Below, piece after piece: positions 33,975 to 44,839 of a stretch of 64,000 nt of DNA; position 1 is the first letter of the stretch, and each line of letters opens with the position of its first letter. The position numbers were made by a program, and so were the translations under genes. The notes beneath the pieces are model-generated. The model was not told the origin of the DNA. It saw nothing but the letters and a program-made list of their open reading frames with translations, and did not search any database. This DNA comes from an uncultured Acetobacteraceae bacterium (GTDB lineage: Bacteria > Pseudomonadota > Alphaproteobacteria > Acetobacterales > Acetobacteraceae). The stretch spans positions 124,001 to 188,000 of the forward strand of contig CAMKWS010000001.1 of assembly GCA_946476985.1 (NCBI GenBank), written 5' to 3'.

Positions 33975-34859
33975 TTACTTCTTAATGGAAGGTTCCGTTG
34001 TAGTAGCTGGCCCTTGCATAGAAGCCGCCTTATCATGCTCAGGAACACTTTGTGCTGCTTTTTCATCTGTCACTTTTGGTGTTTCCACCTTCGCAGGTAC
34101 AGACGGTTCTGGCTTAGCCTCTCCCTCCACCGATGCTTTTGCATCTTTAGGTAGCTCATTTGTCTGTGTGGGGGCTGGGGCTACTGCCGGTGTCGCCGTT
34201 TTTTGTGCATCAGGCGTTGACGTAGCAGCAGGAACTTGCGGAGCTACATCTTGCTTTTCGAATACACCAGCAATGCGAAGCTCAACTTCATCACTTACAT
34301 AAGGCACAAACATTTTCACGCCGAAATCACTGCGCTTAATAGTCGTACTAGCATCAAACCCAACGGTATATTTTTTATCCAACATATTCACGCCCGCACC
34401 AATAAAATGCACGCGTAATGTCTCAGGCTTTGTGACGCCACGTAATGTTAGGTCACCCGTTACTAGAGCTGAATCCCGACCTGTCTGCTTAATATCTGTT
34501 GCCATGAAGGTTGCAGCTGGATATTGCGCTGTCGCAAACCACTCACTTCCTTTGAGTTCTTCTGTCAGCTTCGCACTCGTTGTCTGAACAGAATCAAGCG
34601 GAATTGATACGGAGAGACTGGAGGCCTTAGGCTTTGCCGCATCTAAGTCCAAAAAGCCTGACGCTCCCGAAAGTAGACCCTCATAAACTGAAAAACCAAA
34701 ATGCAGCACAGAGAAACTAACCTGTGTGTGCATAGGCTCAATCACATAATGACCAGACTGAACCTGCACAGCATCCGTAACAACCTGAGCTGATGCCGCA
34801 ACAGGGGCAGAAAATACGAAGATAGTCGCTAATGCGGCAATCCGGGCATTCATCTTCAT
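33975..34859 (-). CDS. YceI-family periplasmic protein with long Pro/Ala-rich tail
   Basis: A 294-residue secreted protein. A signal peptide (cleavage near VAASA-Q, residue 24) precedes a YceI domain (about 34-205): HYVIEPMHTQVSFSVLHFG, SSLSVSIPLDSV, TLRGVTKPETLRVHF and the terminal SDEVELRIAGVF. YceI is a lipocalin-like fold that binds isoprenoid or lipid ligands. The last 85 residues are low-complexity Pro/Ala/Thr/Lys sequence with no domain. Such tails can act as cell-wall spacers. It sits 67 bp after tamB and may be transcribed with tamA-tamB or separately. Confidence 0.88.
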   Translation of the reverse strand: MKMNARIAALATIFVFSAPVAASAQVVTDAVQVQSGHYVIEPMHTQVSFSVLHFGFSVYEGLLSGASGFLDLDAAKPKASSLSVSIPLDSVQTTSAKLTEELKGSEWFATAQYPAATFMATDIKQTGRDSALVTGDLTLRGVTKPETLRVHFIGAGVNMLDKKYTVGFDASTTIKRSDFGVKMFVPYVSDEVELRIAGVFEKQDVAPQVPAATSTPDAQKTATPAVAPAPTQTNELPKDAKASVEGEAKPEPSVPAKVETPKVTDEKAAQSVPEHDKAASMQGPATTTEPSIKK

Positions 34860-34926
34860 GTTTCAGTCCTCTTCAACAACCACAATAAACAGCAAGATAG
34901 TTCCTTCCTGCTTATAGAAGCTTTTA

Positions 34927-37900
34927 TTAATAATCTATCCCATAAGAGAGCCCAATACTTGAGCCCGGGTCATTTTCTGGGGTGGTAAAGCCTGTTACTT
35001 GCCCGCCAGTCCCCACTGTTGCGTTAAATTTTAAATCTTTCGTGATATCTATTTTCACCTGGGCCTGCGTTGCCTTGCCAGATAGGCCTTCCCGTGCCCC
35101 AACATACACTCCCTTCATGACATATTTTCCAGCCTCTACATTGGCTTCACCATTACCAACGCTACTTCCTCCACCAATAGCTAGATGGTCCAACCCCAAA
35201 GCACTGCGTACCCTCCCCATAGGATCGAAAGCTGAGCCACCACCAATTTGTACAATTGCCAAGCCAAGAGACGCCAACTGCATAGGTGATAGGACAGCCC
35301 TATTCACACCAAACAATAAAATAGAGAGAACCTCATCACGCGGTAAACTCGGTGTTGATACAAAATCAAACTTAGGCGCACTCGCATAACCTGTGACTAA
35401 AAGGCTAGCTAATGTCCCCTCAGCATTTCGATCAGCACGGAAATCCACAATAGGATCTAATTTATGAGTAGAACCGGCTCCATTAAAAGAAATCATCCCA
35501 TGTGTGAAATCTAAATTAACCCCAGCTAGATTAAAGCTTCCACGCTTAAGTGAAATACCTCCCGTAATATCCGGTGTCGAACTTGTGCCGGAGATACCTA
35601 GCTTTCCTTCCATTTCAGCAAATAAACCATGTCCTCTTATGAAGAGTTGCCCAGGCACATTAAACGCAACATTCAACCCAATCATGCGCGACGGAGCCTG
35701 ACGCTCTTTTTTAGGATGGGGAGACGTCACAATATCTAATTGCGGGACTGATGCGGGCATACTGCTTGGCAGGTTAATTGACGCCTGAGGCACTGTAATA
35801 TCCCCTACAACATCAATACGGGTCGCAGCTTGCCCATATATATGCAGCCGACTATCAATTACCTCTGTTAAGAAATCACTTAAAATGGGCTGGGCATGGT
35901 CCATCATAAAACTCACATCCAGCGGCATACTTGGTTTAAAAATACCAACATGCCCAGAGAGCCCTATTGTGCCTTGCCCAGCGTGAGCAACAAAATGCTC
36001 TATATCTACATCATCCCCATGAGCATGGAGCTGACCTTCCATTCCTTCTAAATGCACCCCATGAACATAATGATCGAAGCGTCCATCGCGTAATCTAACC
36101 TGCCCAAAGGCCATAGGGTGCTGCAATGTCCCACGGATATCCATCTCCATATCGACACGACCTGCCACACCCATACCATCCGCACCTAAAATGGCATTTG
36201 CTAATGAGAGGTCCACTCCTCCCTTAGAGTTCAGTTGCACATTACCATTTTGTACAAACGGCATATGCCCAGATATTTGCAAGGCCATTGCGTGCCCAAC
36301 TTGCAACTGCCCATCTATATCTGCCTTCTTACCGTCTAAGTCTCCTCTGAAATGCAATATGCCATCCGGTAAGAAATCCGTTTCCTGACTAACAAGACGC
36401 AATCCCGTACCATCAAACTGCACATGCCCCACAGGAGCAGCAAGTGTCCCACGTAACTTCAAACCCGCCGAAAACTCTCCTTTCCCCCGCACAGATGGCA
36501 TAAATGGTTCAACTAATGTCGGCGTAACATGCTCTAATGCCGCGTCTAGAGCTAATTGCGGCTTCACAGTTCCATTCACCCGCAAACTCGCCGTTTTGCC
36601 GTGGAATGGTGTGGCTAAAAGCTGTAAATGATCAAGGGCCGTTATCCGCCCCCAATGCAGCGTTGTAGCTCCTTGCAAATGGGCTTCATCACTCTTGAAA
36701 TGAGCAATAAATTTATCCAACCTTACAAGTTGTTTAGAGAGATTAGCCACCAGCGCCATACTAACGCTGGCCGGACCATGCATGACATGTTCAAACATCC
36801 CATCTAGCCGCACAGCAAGGGCTGTTAGAGGGCCGTTCAGCGATAAATCTACCCCACCGGTTAATCCATTGGCACGCAGCCCGGCCAGATGCACAGCGAG
36901 ATCCACAATAGGATCTGTAGGTAGATGATAAATATCACCCTTCACTCGCAACATATTTACGGCGTAATGATCCATCTGCATATGAGCGTCCGCTGCAATA
37001 TGCAGCCCATCATGGGGAGCCTTAACGCCCTCTTTCCCCTCAGCACTTTGAGCATCTAATAAGAAATGCCCCGCGATAGGTTGGCCAAGAAGAGAGCTAA
37101 GTTCTTCTAACCGTGCAATTGTAAGATGTATCTTCCCTCTTGGTATAACCTCTCCCGCTAGCAGAGAAACAGCCGCCTGCCCTTTAAAGCTTTTCCACTC
37201 CATGCCTTTAAGAGCTGCGTATATTGCCCCATCTATTTTCTTCTCAAACGCAGCGGCTAGATACAGAGGAGAACGATCTAAAACCCCCTTTAACTCAACC
37301 TCACCCTGCGGATGAGACGGCACGTGAGCTATATTTAGCCTCATATCCAGAGGGCCAACTGGTATATTTACATGAGGGTGCTTAATACCCAACTCCCCTG
37401 CGAAATGCGCCTTTAAACCAATATCATCTCGCAAGCCATCTGCCTGGGCATCTATAACAGCCTTCCCCCTCAAAGCGGGATGTAAACCGACTAGCTCCGA
37501 TAAAACGAGACGCAGAGTACCTGCTACCCGATTTTTATGGTCCACCCCTCCTGAGGCATCCATCGTAAAACGATGTCCAGAAAGCCTAAATTTATTCAGT
37601 AAAATGCTGTCATCTGCATTTTTTATAATGTCTAAGGATAATTTACCCTCTCGCCCTATGAGAGAGACCGCCTGATAGGGGCCCTCTGAAAGCGAGGCCA
37701 TGCCATCTAATTGAGCTGATATATCTCCCTTTGCCTGCAGGGGAACAGCAAACTTCCCTCCAAGATGCACCGCCCCCTCTAACGGTTGCCCTATAATGGT
37801 TGAGAATTCCGAAAGATGAGAGATATCCGCCTGAAGATGCCCCATTATAATGTTAGAAGCTTCTCCCTTAACTGCTAACTGGGCAGTTCCATGTACAAGC

Positions 37901-39117
37901 TTCACCTCAAACGGACGGCCCGCTTTCATGGGCTGAAATGAAGCATTCAGCAGTAAAGGGGTTTGTGCCAATAAAGTAGGCGACTGACCTTGAAGCCTCA
38001 CCCCGTCGAACTGACTAGCCAACAAGAACGTATCAGCTTCTGCCCTCTGCTCCACGGATGTTTTTTCATCTTTCGCACTATTAAGCTGAATATGTGCATG
38101 CCCTACATCGTTACCGTGTGCCGTAAGGCTGTTGATGTCCAATACGACCTGCCCCAACGGCCTCATAAATGCCCCTTGGGCAGAAGCAACAATGTTCAAT
38201 CGCTCCCACCCTATGTCGGGTTTTACTCTTATGGCTGCACTATGCAGGCCTAATGTGAGATCCAATTGCTGATGGGGAAGATCCACCACCCCCTTAAGAG
38301 TGCCACCTAGCACGTCTGAATCTGGAAGAGACGTATCTCGCCCTCTCCCCGCATGCAGTACCGTTTGAACAATTACATTCTGATATGGCCCAGAGAACTG
38401 AGCATCCATAACTAATGGCGACAATATCGGCATATGCGCCAATAACGCAGCAAGACCTTGAGAATCTTCATTATAATGCAGGTTAACCCGCATATTTTTT
38501 CGATGTGTGCTGATATTCAAATGGAAATTTGCAATGGCATCCTGCCGAACAACATCCAATGTAATATCAGCACGCGGCACATGATGAGTTGAAGATATCT
38601 GAGATATCTCCTGCAAATTTTTTATAAAAACATGACCATCTACTTTAAAAACAGCAGCCCGCCCTAAGATGGGCTCTCCCACCTGCACCTGTTTTATATA
38701 CAGGCCATCTAACCCTATCCCCCATGCTGGCAAAGGTGACGCAGGCGCTGCATTCTGCGGTTCGCTCGTCTCAACGATAGGCTTACGCATTACGAGTACC
38801 TGCTCTGCCCCGATACTCCGAAGGGGTATCCGCTTATGCAGCAATTTCAATACGCCAAGACGAATGTCTGTTCCTTTAGCCTCTAGCCAAACGCCCTGTG
38901 CATCCTTCACCACTATACGGGATATCGTGATATGCCATGGCAAAACGGCATGGAGCCCCTCAAGCTGGACCATACCATTTGTCCATTGCGGGATATGTTT
39001 TTCTGCCTCTCTTTGGACCGCAGGCAAATCAATCAACCCAACAGTCACAACAGCCAAAAATAATGGAACAAAGACTAATATAACAAAGAGATATCTAAAT
39101 ATTCGAAGGTAAGACAT
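34927..39117 (-). CDS. tamB: Translocation and assembly module protein TamB
   Basis: A 1396-residue AsmA-like protein. An N-terminal membrane anchor (about 7-30) is followed by a long beta-repeat bridge that spans the periplasm and may move lipid along its hydrophobic groove. The C-terminal TamB (DUF490) domain (about 1050-1396) shows ISGTSSTPDITGGISLKRG, DEVLSILLFGVNR, a ...GKYVMKGVYVG segment and the final SYGIDY. ATG 39117 shares a base with the TamA stop (TGATG), preferred over an upstream in-frame start. TamB works with TamA in outer-membrane protein assembly and phospholipid transport. Confidence 0.92.
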   Translation of the reverse strand: MSYLRIFRYLFVILVFVPLFLAVVTVGLIDLPAVQREAEKHIPQWTNGMVQLEGLHAVLPWHITISRIVVKDAQGVWLEAKGTDIRLGVLKLLHKRIPLRSIGAEQVLVMRKPIVETSEPQNAAPASPLPAWGIGLDGLYIKQVQVGEPILGRAAVFKVDGHVFIKNLQEISQISSTHHVPRADITLDVVRQDAIANFHLNISTHRKNMRVNLHYNEDSQGLAALLAHMPILSPLVMDAQFSGPYQNVIVQTVLHAGRGRDTSLPDSDVLGGTLKGVVDLPHQQLDLTLGLHSAAIRVKPDIGWERLNIVASAQGAFMRPLGQVVLDINSLTAHGNDVGHAHIQLNSAKDEKTSVEQRAEADTFLLASQFDGVRLQGQSPTLLAQTPLLLNASFQPMKAGRPFEVKLVHGTAQLAVKGEASNIIMGHLQADISHLSEFSTIIGQPLEGAVHLGGKFAVPLQAKGDISAQLDGMASLSEGPYQAVSLIGREGKLSLDIIKNADDSILLNKFRLSGHRFTMDASGGVDHKNRVAGTLRLVLSELVGLHPALRGKAVIDAQADGLRDDIGLKAHFAGELGIKHPHVNIPVGPLDMRLNIAHVPSHPQGEVELKGVLDRSPLYLAAAFEKKIDGAIYAALKGMEWKSFKGQAAVSLLAGEVIPRGKIHLTIARLEELSSLLGQPIAGHFLLDAQSAEGKEGVKAPHDGLHIAADAHMQMDHYAVNMLRVKGDIYHLPTDPIVDLAVHLAGLRANGLTGGVDLSLNGPLTALAVRLDGMFEHVMHGPASVSMALVANLSKQLVRLDKFIAHFKSDEAHLQGATTLHWGRITALDHLQLLATPFHGKTASLRVNGTVKPQLALDAALEHVTPTLVEPFMPSVRGKGEFSAGLKLRGTLAAPVGHVQFDGTGLRLVSQETDFLPDGILHFRGDLDGKKADIDGQLQVGHAMALQISGHMPFVQNGNVQLNSKGGVDLSLANAILGADGMGVAGRVDMEMDIRGTLQHPMAFGQVRLRDGRFDHYVHGVHLEGMEGQLHAHGDDVDIEHFVAHAGQGTIGLSGHVGIFKPSMPLDVSFMMDHAQPILSDFLTEVIDSRLHIYGQAATRIDVVGDITVPQASINLPSSMPASVPQLDIVTSPHPKKERQAPSRMIGLNVAFNVPGQLFIRGHGLFAEMEGKLGISGTSSTPDITGGISLKRGSFNLAGVNLDFTHGMISFNGAGSTHKLDPIVDFRADRNAEGTLASLLVTGYASAPKFDFVSTPSLPRDEVLSILLFGVNRAVLSPMQLASLGLAIVQIGGGSAFDPMGRVRSALGLDHLAIGGGSSVGNGEANVEAGKYVMKGVYVGAREGLSGKATQAQVKIDITKDLKFNATVGTGGQVTGFTTPENDPGSSIGLSYGIDY

Positions 39118-41111
39118 CAGAACGTCTCCCCAAGACCGAAATAAAGCTCCCATTTATCCCCACGCTCCGGCCTATTCAGAGGGAAGGCGACATCAACCCG
39201 TATAGGGCCAATAGGTGTAAAATAACGTACACCTCCACCATACCCCACATGCAATGTACCGTGCCCTGGAATGGAATGAGAACTTACCTGCCCTGCATCA
39301 ATAAAAGAGGCCAAGCCAAAATTCTTCGGCAAACGCTGCCGGAACTCCACCGTAGCAGCATCCATAGCTGTGCCGCCTATCGCGTATTTTGTATCACCAT
39401 ATTGCGGGCCCACACCTTGGTACCGAAACCCACGGACAGACCCAGGACCGCCTGCATATAATCTCTGGTCAGGTGGCAAATTCCACGTTGAAGCCCCTTG
39501 AACAGACCCAATTTCACCGCGCAGAGCCAAAATACTATTACCTGCTTTAGTGAGGTGTAATTTAGCAAAATCAAAATAAACAGCTGCCTCTGCATGAAGC
39601 GGCAAATAAAACGACTGCCGCCCTCCAAGAGAAAGAGAAGGAGACATTCCCAATAACAACTTTCCTCCCTCACGTGCAGGTTCCAGTGGGCTGCTCCGAT
39701 GCGTACCATCAAAATCTAACTGCAACGGGATCGACGCAATAAAATACTGCCGCGTCCTCCCAAACTGACGTATCTTTTCCTGCTCTATTAACAATGCAGA
39801 ACTGCCTGAAATATCTTTTCCAATGGGCCGTGAGAGCCCACCTCGTAGTAAAAGAGCCGTCTGACCATAGGAGTATAATAGCTGCCTAATAATCTCTGCT
39901 CGGAAATTTAAAGCCTGATCCCGCCGTTCAAAGTCCGGTTTTGTGTAGTCCGCATACAGGTCGTACCCTATTCCCTGCTGGGCTGTTCCCCCAAGCCCCG
40001 TCGCCAGAGCAACGAGTTTCAAACGCTCTCCGCTTCCAAAAAGATTTCTATGCAACCACGTAACGCCCGCTCTTCCGCCTAAATCGGTCGAATATCCAAT
40101 ATCACCTGTCACACGGCGTGGCTTTGCCTCTATGAAATCGAACGTAAGAGGTAACGCACCCGCAATATCAGAATATTGGGCCGCTTTATGGGCATTCTCA
40201 GCGCTTAAAGAAAGTATATCTCCTGCACCATGTTCCTGGACTGTAGAAAATAACCCCGTACTGCCAAGATCAAGGCGAGCAGTCTCAATAGCTGAAGCCT
40301 GATAAAGTTGCCCTTCCTTTATATTCAACCTCCGCTGAATATAAGACGGCTTTACGTGCGCCAAACCACGAAAATGAAGAGGGCCAATCAATACCTTAGG
40401 GCCACGCTCTACTCTTAGGAGAACATCTATCTCTCTTTGCTCAGGCCTAAGAAAAGCCTGCGGAGACTGCACAGACGCCAAGGCGTAACCTTCATTTTGC
40501 AAAAAACTCAGTAGTTTTCCCTGGGCTGCAAGGACATCAGCTGCAATTGCAGGCTTACCCTCTTCTACCCCCATACTCTGGCGCTCTTGCTCAGAAAGAG
40601 GATGTTGAGCATCTCTACCGTCTGGCTGAACAGTCACATGCCCGATTGTAAAGCGCGGCCCAAGCTGTGCGCCTATCTGAATCTTTACAGTCTCTCCTGC
40701 CTTAGCTGCCGCTAGCAGCGACGCAAGGTCCGGTGCATCACCACTCAGAGTATGGTCTGCTACGGTAACGGTTATCTCAATATGACCTGCATAATAGCCA
40801 TAAGAGTGCAGCGCCCCCTGCAAGCGAGTATAATCAGCTCGTATACGACCTGCTAAAGCATAAGCTCCCACATGCCGTGTTTTTTGCAATGCCCGTAGCT
40901 GTGAGGATGCTTGCAAAGCCCCATAAACAGCTTCATCTTCAAGCTTTACGATAGATACAGAATATGGAAGAGGCTTTTCCTGAATTGCCTGAGGGCGGGC
41001 TCCATTATTCTCTGTAGAGCCACGTGCTAACGCTCCCTCGGCCAGAAATACTTCTGCAAACGCCCAAAAGATTACCAACACACTGCGCTTTATCTTAAAG
41101 CTATCCGTCAA
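39117..41111 (-). CDS. tamA: Outer-membrane assembly factor TamA (BamA/Omp85 family)
   Basis: A 664-residue Omp85 protein. A signal peptide (about 1-30) precedes POTRA-type domains (about 50-300, including VERGPKVLIGPLHFRGLAHVKPSYIQRRL) and a C-terminal beta barrel with the surface-antigen signatures YAGGPGSVRGFRYQGVGPQ and VDVAFPLNRP, ending ELYFGLGETF with a terminal Phe as barrel proteins require. The start appears to be TTG. It pairs with tamB by an overlapping stop/start. The 241 bp upstream are shared with the divergent plsC. Confidence 0.92.
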   Translation of the reverse strand: MTDSFKIKRSVLVIFWAFAEVFLAEGALARGSTENNGARPQAIQEKPLPYSVSIVKLEDEAVYGALQASSQLRALQKTRHVGAYALAGRIRADYTRLQGALHSYGYYAGHIEITVTVADHTLSGDAPDLASLLAAAKAGETVKIQIGAQLGPRFTIGHVTVQPDGRDAQHPLSEQERQSMGVEEGKPAIAADVLAAQGKLLSFLQNEGYALASVQSPQAFLRPEQREIDVLLRVERGPKVLIGPLHFRGLAHVKPSYIQRRLNIKEGQLYQASAIETARLDLGSTGLFSTVQEHGAGDILSLSAENAHKAAQYSDIAGALPLTFDFIEAKPRRVTGDIGYSTDLGGRAGVTWLHRNLFGSGERLKLVALATGLGGTAQQGIGYDLYADYTKPDFERRDQALNFRAEIIRQLLYSYGQTALLLRGGLSRPIGKDISGSSALLIEQEKIRQFGRTRQYFIASIPLQLDFDGTHRSSPLEPAREGGKLLLGMSPSLSLGGRQSFYLPLHAEAAVYFDFAKLHLTKAGNSILALRGEIGSVQGASTWNLPPDQRLYAGGPGSVRGFRYQGVGPQYGDTKYAIGGTAMDAATVEFRQRLPKNFGLASFIDAGQVSSHSIPGHGTLHVGYGGGVRYFTPIGPIRVDVAFPLNRPERGDKWELYFGLGETF

Positions 41112-41352
41112 GCCAACTCACTATCCCTAAAGTCATCCATCGCCGCAGTTCACGACACATTGATGATATTTTGACCATTTTTATGGCATAATTGGCCCTC
41201 TCGAAAATCACAGTTTCGGCATTAAGAATTTTCACATCTCATTGTTTAAATATAATTAACACTTCAGTTTCCTCGACTTCCTACTCCATCACTTGCAATA
41301 ACGTGCTGATAAAGATTGTCTCTTTGTCATAAACAGCTTATTTAAGCGATCT

Positions 41353-42300
41353 ATGTCTGCAGCATCGTCACATTTACCTAAGAAAAAAACCGTTAATCGA
41401 CCGGTTTTTGATCCCGAGCACCTTTTCTCAGATACGGAAGGCACAACGCCGAACACGTTTTGCGACCGTATGCGTGCCCGCCTGCGTACTGCCGCACTGC
41501 TTTTTTGGGCTGCTGCTGGATGTGTGGGCCAAGGCTCTAGCCTTCTTATGCCCGGAGATATGTTCCGTCGTTTCCCTCTATTTTTCTGGGGTGTTGCCTG
41601 TAAAATCCTAAATATGAGGGTTAAAATTGTGGGGGAAATGGCTGGGTCATTTAAACCACGTAGCGATGGGCGTCGTGTGATCTACGTATCCAACCACTCC
41701 TCTTGGTTGGATGTGCTTGTTTTAGGTAAAATTATCCCTGCATTCTTCATCGCCAAGCAAGAGGTACGTCACTGGCCTGTTATTGGGCTACTTACCCATC
41801 TTGGTCGCACCATATTCATCACCCGCAACCGCCAAGAAGCAGGGCAGGATGTACAGGAAGCTATCAATCGGCTGCGCAAGGGATATGACATTATTTTCTT
41901 CCCAGAAGGCACAACCTCTAAAGGGAATGGCCTACTCCCCTTTATGTCCTCTCTATTTGCCATTGCAAAACCTGTCCGCCGACGCAATGACCCACAAGCC
42001 GATGATCACCCTAAGTGCCTCATTCAGCCTGTAACAGTCACCTATGACCGCTTAGAAGGACTTCCTGTTGGACGACATCATCGCTCCTTCGTCTTTTCAT
42101 GGTTCGGCGATATGGATTTTGGTCCACACCTCATGGGGTTAGGCAAATGGCGCACTATGGGAGCGACTGTGCTCTTTCATCCCCCTCTCAAACCAGAGGA
42201 CTTCCCCTCCCGCAAGGCATTATCCAATGCTGCGCGTGCGATCATCGCACAAGGGAATGAGGACCTGCGACAAAGCCGCCCTCATATAGATGAAGCTTAA
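41353..42300 (+). CDS. plsC: 1-acyl-sn-glycerol-3-phosphate acyltransferase
   Basis: A 315-residue LPLAT-family protein that makes phosphatidic acid from lysophosphatidate. Block I is NHSSWLD (the HX4D catalytic motif), block II is TIFITRNR and block III is [11 protein letters not shown] hydrophobic N-terminal segment (about 50-80) likely anchors it to the inner membrane. A paralogue such as a lyso-ornithine lipid acyltransferase (OlsA) is possible and would look similar. It is divergent from tamA and lies 53 bp before miaB. Confidence 0.88.
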   Translation: MSAASSHLPKKKTVNRPVFDPEHLFSDTEGTTPNTFCDRMRARLRTAALLFWAAAGCVGQGSSLLMPGDMFRRFPLFFWGVACKILNMRVKIVGEMAGSFKPRSDGRRVIYVSNHSSWLDVLVLGKIIPAFFIAKQEVRHWPVIGLLTHLGRTIFITRNRQEAGQDVQEAINRLRKGYDIIFFPEGTTSKGNGLLPFMSSLFAIAKPVRRRNDPQADDHPKCLIQPVTVTYDRLEGLPVGRHHRSFVFSWFGDMDFGPHLMGLGKWRTMGATVLFHPPLKPEDFPSRKALSNAARAIIAQGNEDLRQSRPHIDEA

Positions 42301-42353
42301 CATCGCTCACTCGTATCTCACATCTTCACAGCCGATATACTGTAATATCAACC

Positions 42354-43736
42354 ATGTCTAACCAGCCTTCTCCTACCCCAACACGCGGTCTGCACGTTAT
42401 CACATGGGGGTGCCAGATGAATGTCTATGACAGCGCCCGTATGTCCGACGTTTTGCGTCCATTAGGCTATGGCCCTGTTGAACGGCCAGAAGATGCCGAT
42501 ATGATCATCCTCAATACGTGTCACATCCGTGAGCGTGCCGCAGAGAAGGTATTCTCTGAACTAGGACGATTAAGAAAGATCCGCGAAGCACGCCAAGAAG
42601 ACGGTAAACAGACACTCATTGCCGTGGCAGGCTGTGTTGCCCAAGCAGAAGGGAAGGAACTTCTTGCTCGAGCCCCCTTTGTAGATCTCGTCCTCGGCCC
42701 GCAGACATATCATCGCCTACCTGAAATGGTAGCAAAAATTGCACGCGCAGGCGGCAGTGTTATTGATACCGACTTCCCGACCGAGACTAAATTTGATTTC
42801 CTCCCACAAGAGGCAGCACCACAAACGGCAGGCAACCTCACAGCCTTCCTAACCATTCAAGAAGGATGCGATAAATTCTGCTCCTTCTGTGTTGTTCCCT
42901 ACACACGTGGCGCAGAGATAAGCCGGCCAGTACCCTCTGTCGTTGCTGAAGCGGAGCGCTTAGTTGCAAGTGGCGTTAAAGAAATCACCCTCCTTGGTCA
43001 GAACGTCAATGCGTATCATGGTGATTGGAACGGACACACAACATCTCTGCCGGAACTTGCTGCGCGCCTTTCAGAAATTCCGGGCCTACAGCGTCTGCGC
43101 TATGTTACCTCACACCCGCGGGATATGGAGCAGGCTTTAATTGACGCCCACCGTGATAACCCAATCTTCATGCCTTACCTTCATCTCCCTGTCCAAAGCG
43201 GGTCTGATAAAATTCTCAAGGCAATGAATCGTGGCCACACGGCAGATGAATACCGTGAGATTATTAAACGCCTTCGAGATGCACGACCTGATATCGCTTT
43301 GACCTCAGACTTCATTGTTGGGCATCCAGGCGAAACAGACGACGATTTTGAAGCAACAATGCAGCTCGTACGCGATATTAAATTTGCCAGCGCCTATAGC
43401 TTCAAATACTCTCAACGCCCTGGTACTCCTGCTGCAGGTCAGCCTTTCCAAGTTGCTGAGGATGTCAAAGAGCAACGCCTACAAAAGCTGCAATCTCTCC
43501 TACGTGAGCAGCAAGATTCCTTTAACGCTTCTCTTGTAGGTACGACACAGGATATCCTTGTGACTGGGACAGGGCGCAAAACAGGTCAGCTCAATGGGCG
43601 TTCACCTTACTTGCAACCTGTACATTTTGAAGGAGATCCGTCTTTAATTGGGCAGATTGTCAAAGTTCATATCACCACTCGCCTTACCAACTCTCTCAGT
43701 GGTGTTTTAGCTAGTGAAGAGGTTAAAGCCGTTTGA
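42354..43736 (+). CDS. miaB: tRNA-2-methylthio-N6-isopentenyladenosine synthase
   Basis: A 460-residue radical SAM methylthiotransferase for tRNA A37. The N-terminal UPF0004 domain has the cluster cysteines in [19 protein letters not shown] and VAGCVAQ. The radical SAM motif is [16 protein letters not shown], and a TRAM domain (about 390-455, [19 protein letters not shown]) closes the protein. Genes miaB-phoH-ybeY-corC are in their usual order. The phoH start overlaps or lies 2 bp past the stop. Confidence 0.95.
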   Translation: MSNQPSPTPTRGLHVITWGCQMNVYDSARMSDVLRPLGYGPVERPEDADMIILNTCHIRERAAEKVFSELGRLRKIREARQEDGKQTLIAVAGCVAQAEGKELLARAPFVDLVLGPQTYHRLPEMVAKIARAGGSVIDTDFPTETKFDFLPQEAAPQTAGNLTAFLTIQEGCDKFCSFCVVPYTRGAEISRPVPSVVAEAERLVASGVKEITLLGQNVNAYHGDWNGHTTSLPELAARLSEIPGLQRLRYVTSHPRDMEQALIDAHRDNPIFMPYLHLPVQSGSDKILKAMNRGHTADEYREIIKRLRDARPDIALTSDFIVGHPGETDDDFEATMQLVRDIKFASAYSFKYSQRPGTPAAGQPFQVAEDVKEQRLQKLQSLLREQQDSFNASLVGTTQDILVTGTGRKTGQLNGRSPYLQPVHFEGDPSLIGQIVKVHITTRLTNSLSGVLASEEVKAV

Positions 43737-43738
43737 GC

Positions 43739-44839
43739 ATGTCTCTCCGAGAACCCTCCTTATCTTCCACTCGGGAAGGTCATCGCACAACCACTTTGCG
43801 CTTTGATGATAATCATCGACTGCAAAATATCCTTGGCGACCATGACCGCCATCTTATTCGGCTAGAGCAAGCTGTTGGTGTGCGACTCTCCTGCCGCGGA
43901 AATCGTATTGCCATTTCTGGCGAAGCCGAAGCGGTAAGCAGGGCTCAAACTATCCTGCAAGCACTTTACCAACAAGCCGGCAATGGCGAGAGCGTAGACG
44001 CAGACCAAGTTGATGGCGTGATTCGCCTCACAGCGCTCCCCTCGTCCCGCCGCACATCATTACGCCGCTCCCCAAAAGAAGAGGATATACCCTCTAATAT
44101 GGACGCAGCCTTAGAAAACCTCCCCTCTATCCAAACAAAACGAGGAGCCATTGCCCCTCGTTCTCCCGGCCAAGCAACCTATATGGATGCCCTGGCGAGA
44201 AAAGAATTGGTATTTGGCCTCGGCCCTGCCGGAACTGGCAAAACATATCTGGCCGTTGCACAAGCTGTAGCTATGTTCCAAGCTGGACAGGTTGACCGCA
44301 TTATTCTGTCACGCCCTGCGGTAGAAGCTGGGGAACGCCTAGGCTTTCTCCCCGGAGATATGCGTGAGAAAATTGATCCCTACCTCCGCCCTCTTTATGA
44401 CGCACTGCATGATATGATGCCCGGCGAGCAAGTATCCCGACGTATGGTAACTGGTGAAATTGAAGTTGCACCACTTGCTTTTATGCGTGGCCGTACTCTT
44501 GCACACGCGTATGTCATTTTGGATGAAGCCCAAAACACCACCCCTGCGCAAATGAAAATGTTCCTCACACGTATGGGGCCCGGTACACGTATGGCTATTA
44601 CGGGAGACCTAAGCCAGGTCGATCTCCCGAGCGGAATTAGCTCAGGCTTGCGGGATGCTATACATACGCTAGAGGGCGTTAAAGGTATCTCTATTTGTGA
44701 AATGAACTCAGCCGATGTCGTCCGCCATCCCCTTGTCGCGCGGATCGTCGATGCTTACGATTCCCGAAAAGAATCCTCTCATTCATCTCGCAGCTCCTAC
44801 CGGGAAGACCATGAAACGCCCTACCGCACCACACGCTGA
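43739..44839 (+). CDS. phoH: PhoH-family ATPase (YbeZ)
   Basis: About 366 residues. The N-terminal KH-like region (about 15-80) is followed by a PhoH P-loop domain: Walker A GPAGTGKTYLAV and Walker B AYVILDEAQNTTPAQMKMF. YbeZ partners with YbeY in rRNA and RNA metabolism. The start may be ATG 43739 or TTG 43733, the latter overlapping the miaB stop with GAGG at better spacing. The end overlaps ybeY. Confidence 0.92.
   Translation: MSLREPSLSSTREGHRTTTLRFDDNHRLQNILGDHDRHLIRLEQAVGVRLSCRGNRIAISGEAEAVSRAQTILQALYQQAGNGESVDADQVDGVIRLTALPSSRRTSLRRSPKEEDIPSNMDAALENLPSIQTKRGAIAPRSPGQATYMDALARKELVFGLGPAGTGKTYLAVAQAVAMFQAGQVDRIILSRPAVEAGERLGFLPGDMREKIDPYLRPLYDALHDMMPGEQVSRRMVTGEIEVAPLAFMRGRTLAHAYVILDEAQNTTPAQMKMFLTRMGPGTRMAITGDLSQVDLPSGISSGLRDAIHTLEGVKGISICEMNSADVVRHPLVARIVDAYDSRKESSHSSRSSYREDHETPYRTTR

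Noticed and set aside
34927-39117. Many opposite-strand open frames inside tamB, smc and nrdA
   Set aside because: They lie wholly inside well-supported genes, lack recognisable domains and ribosome sites, and are typical shadow frames.
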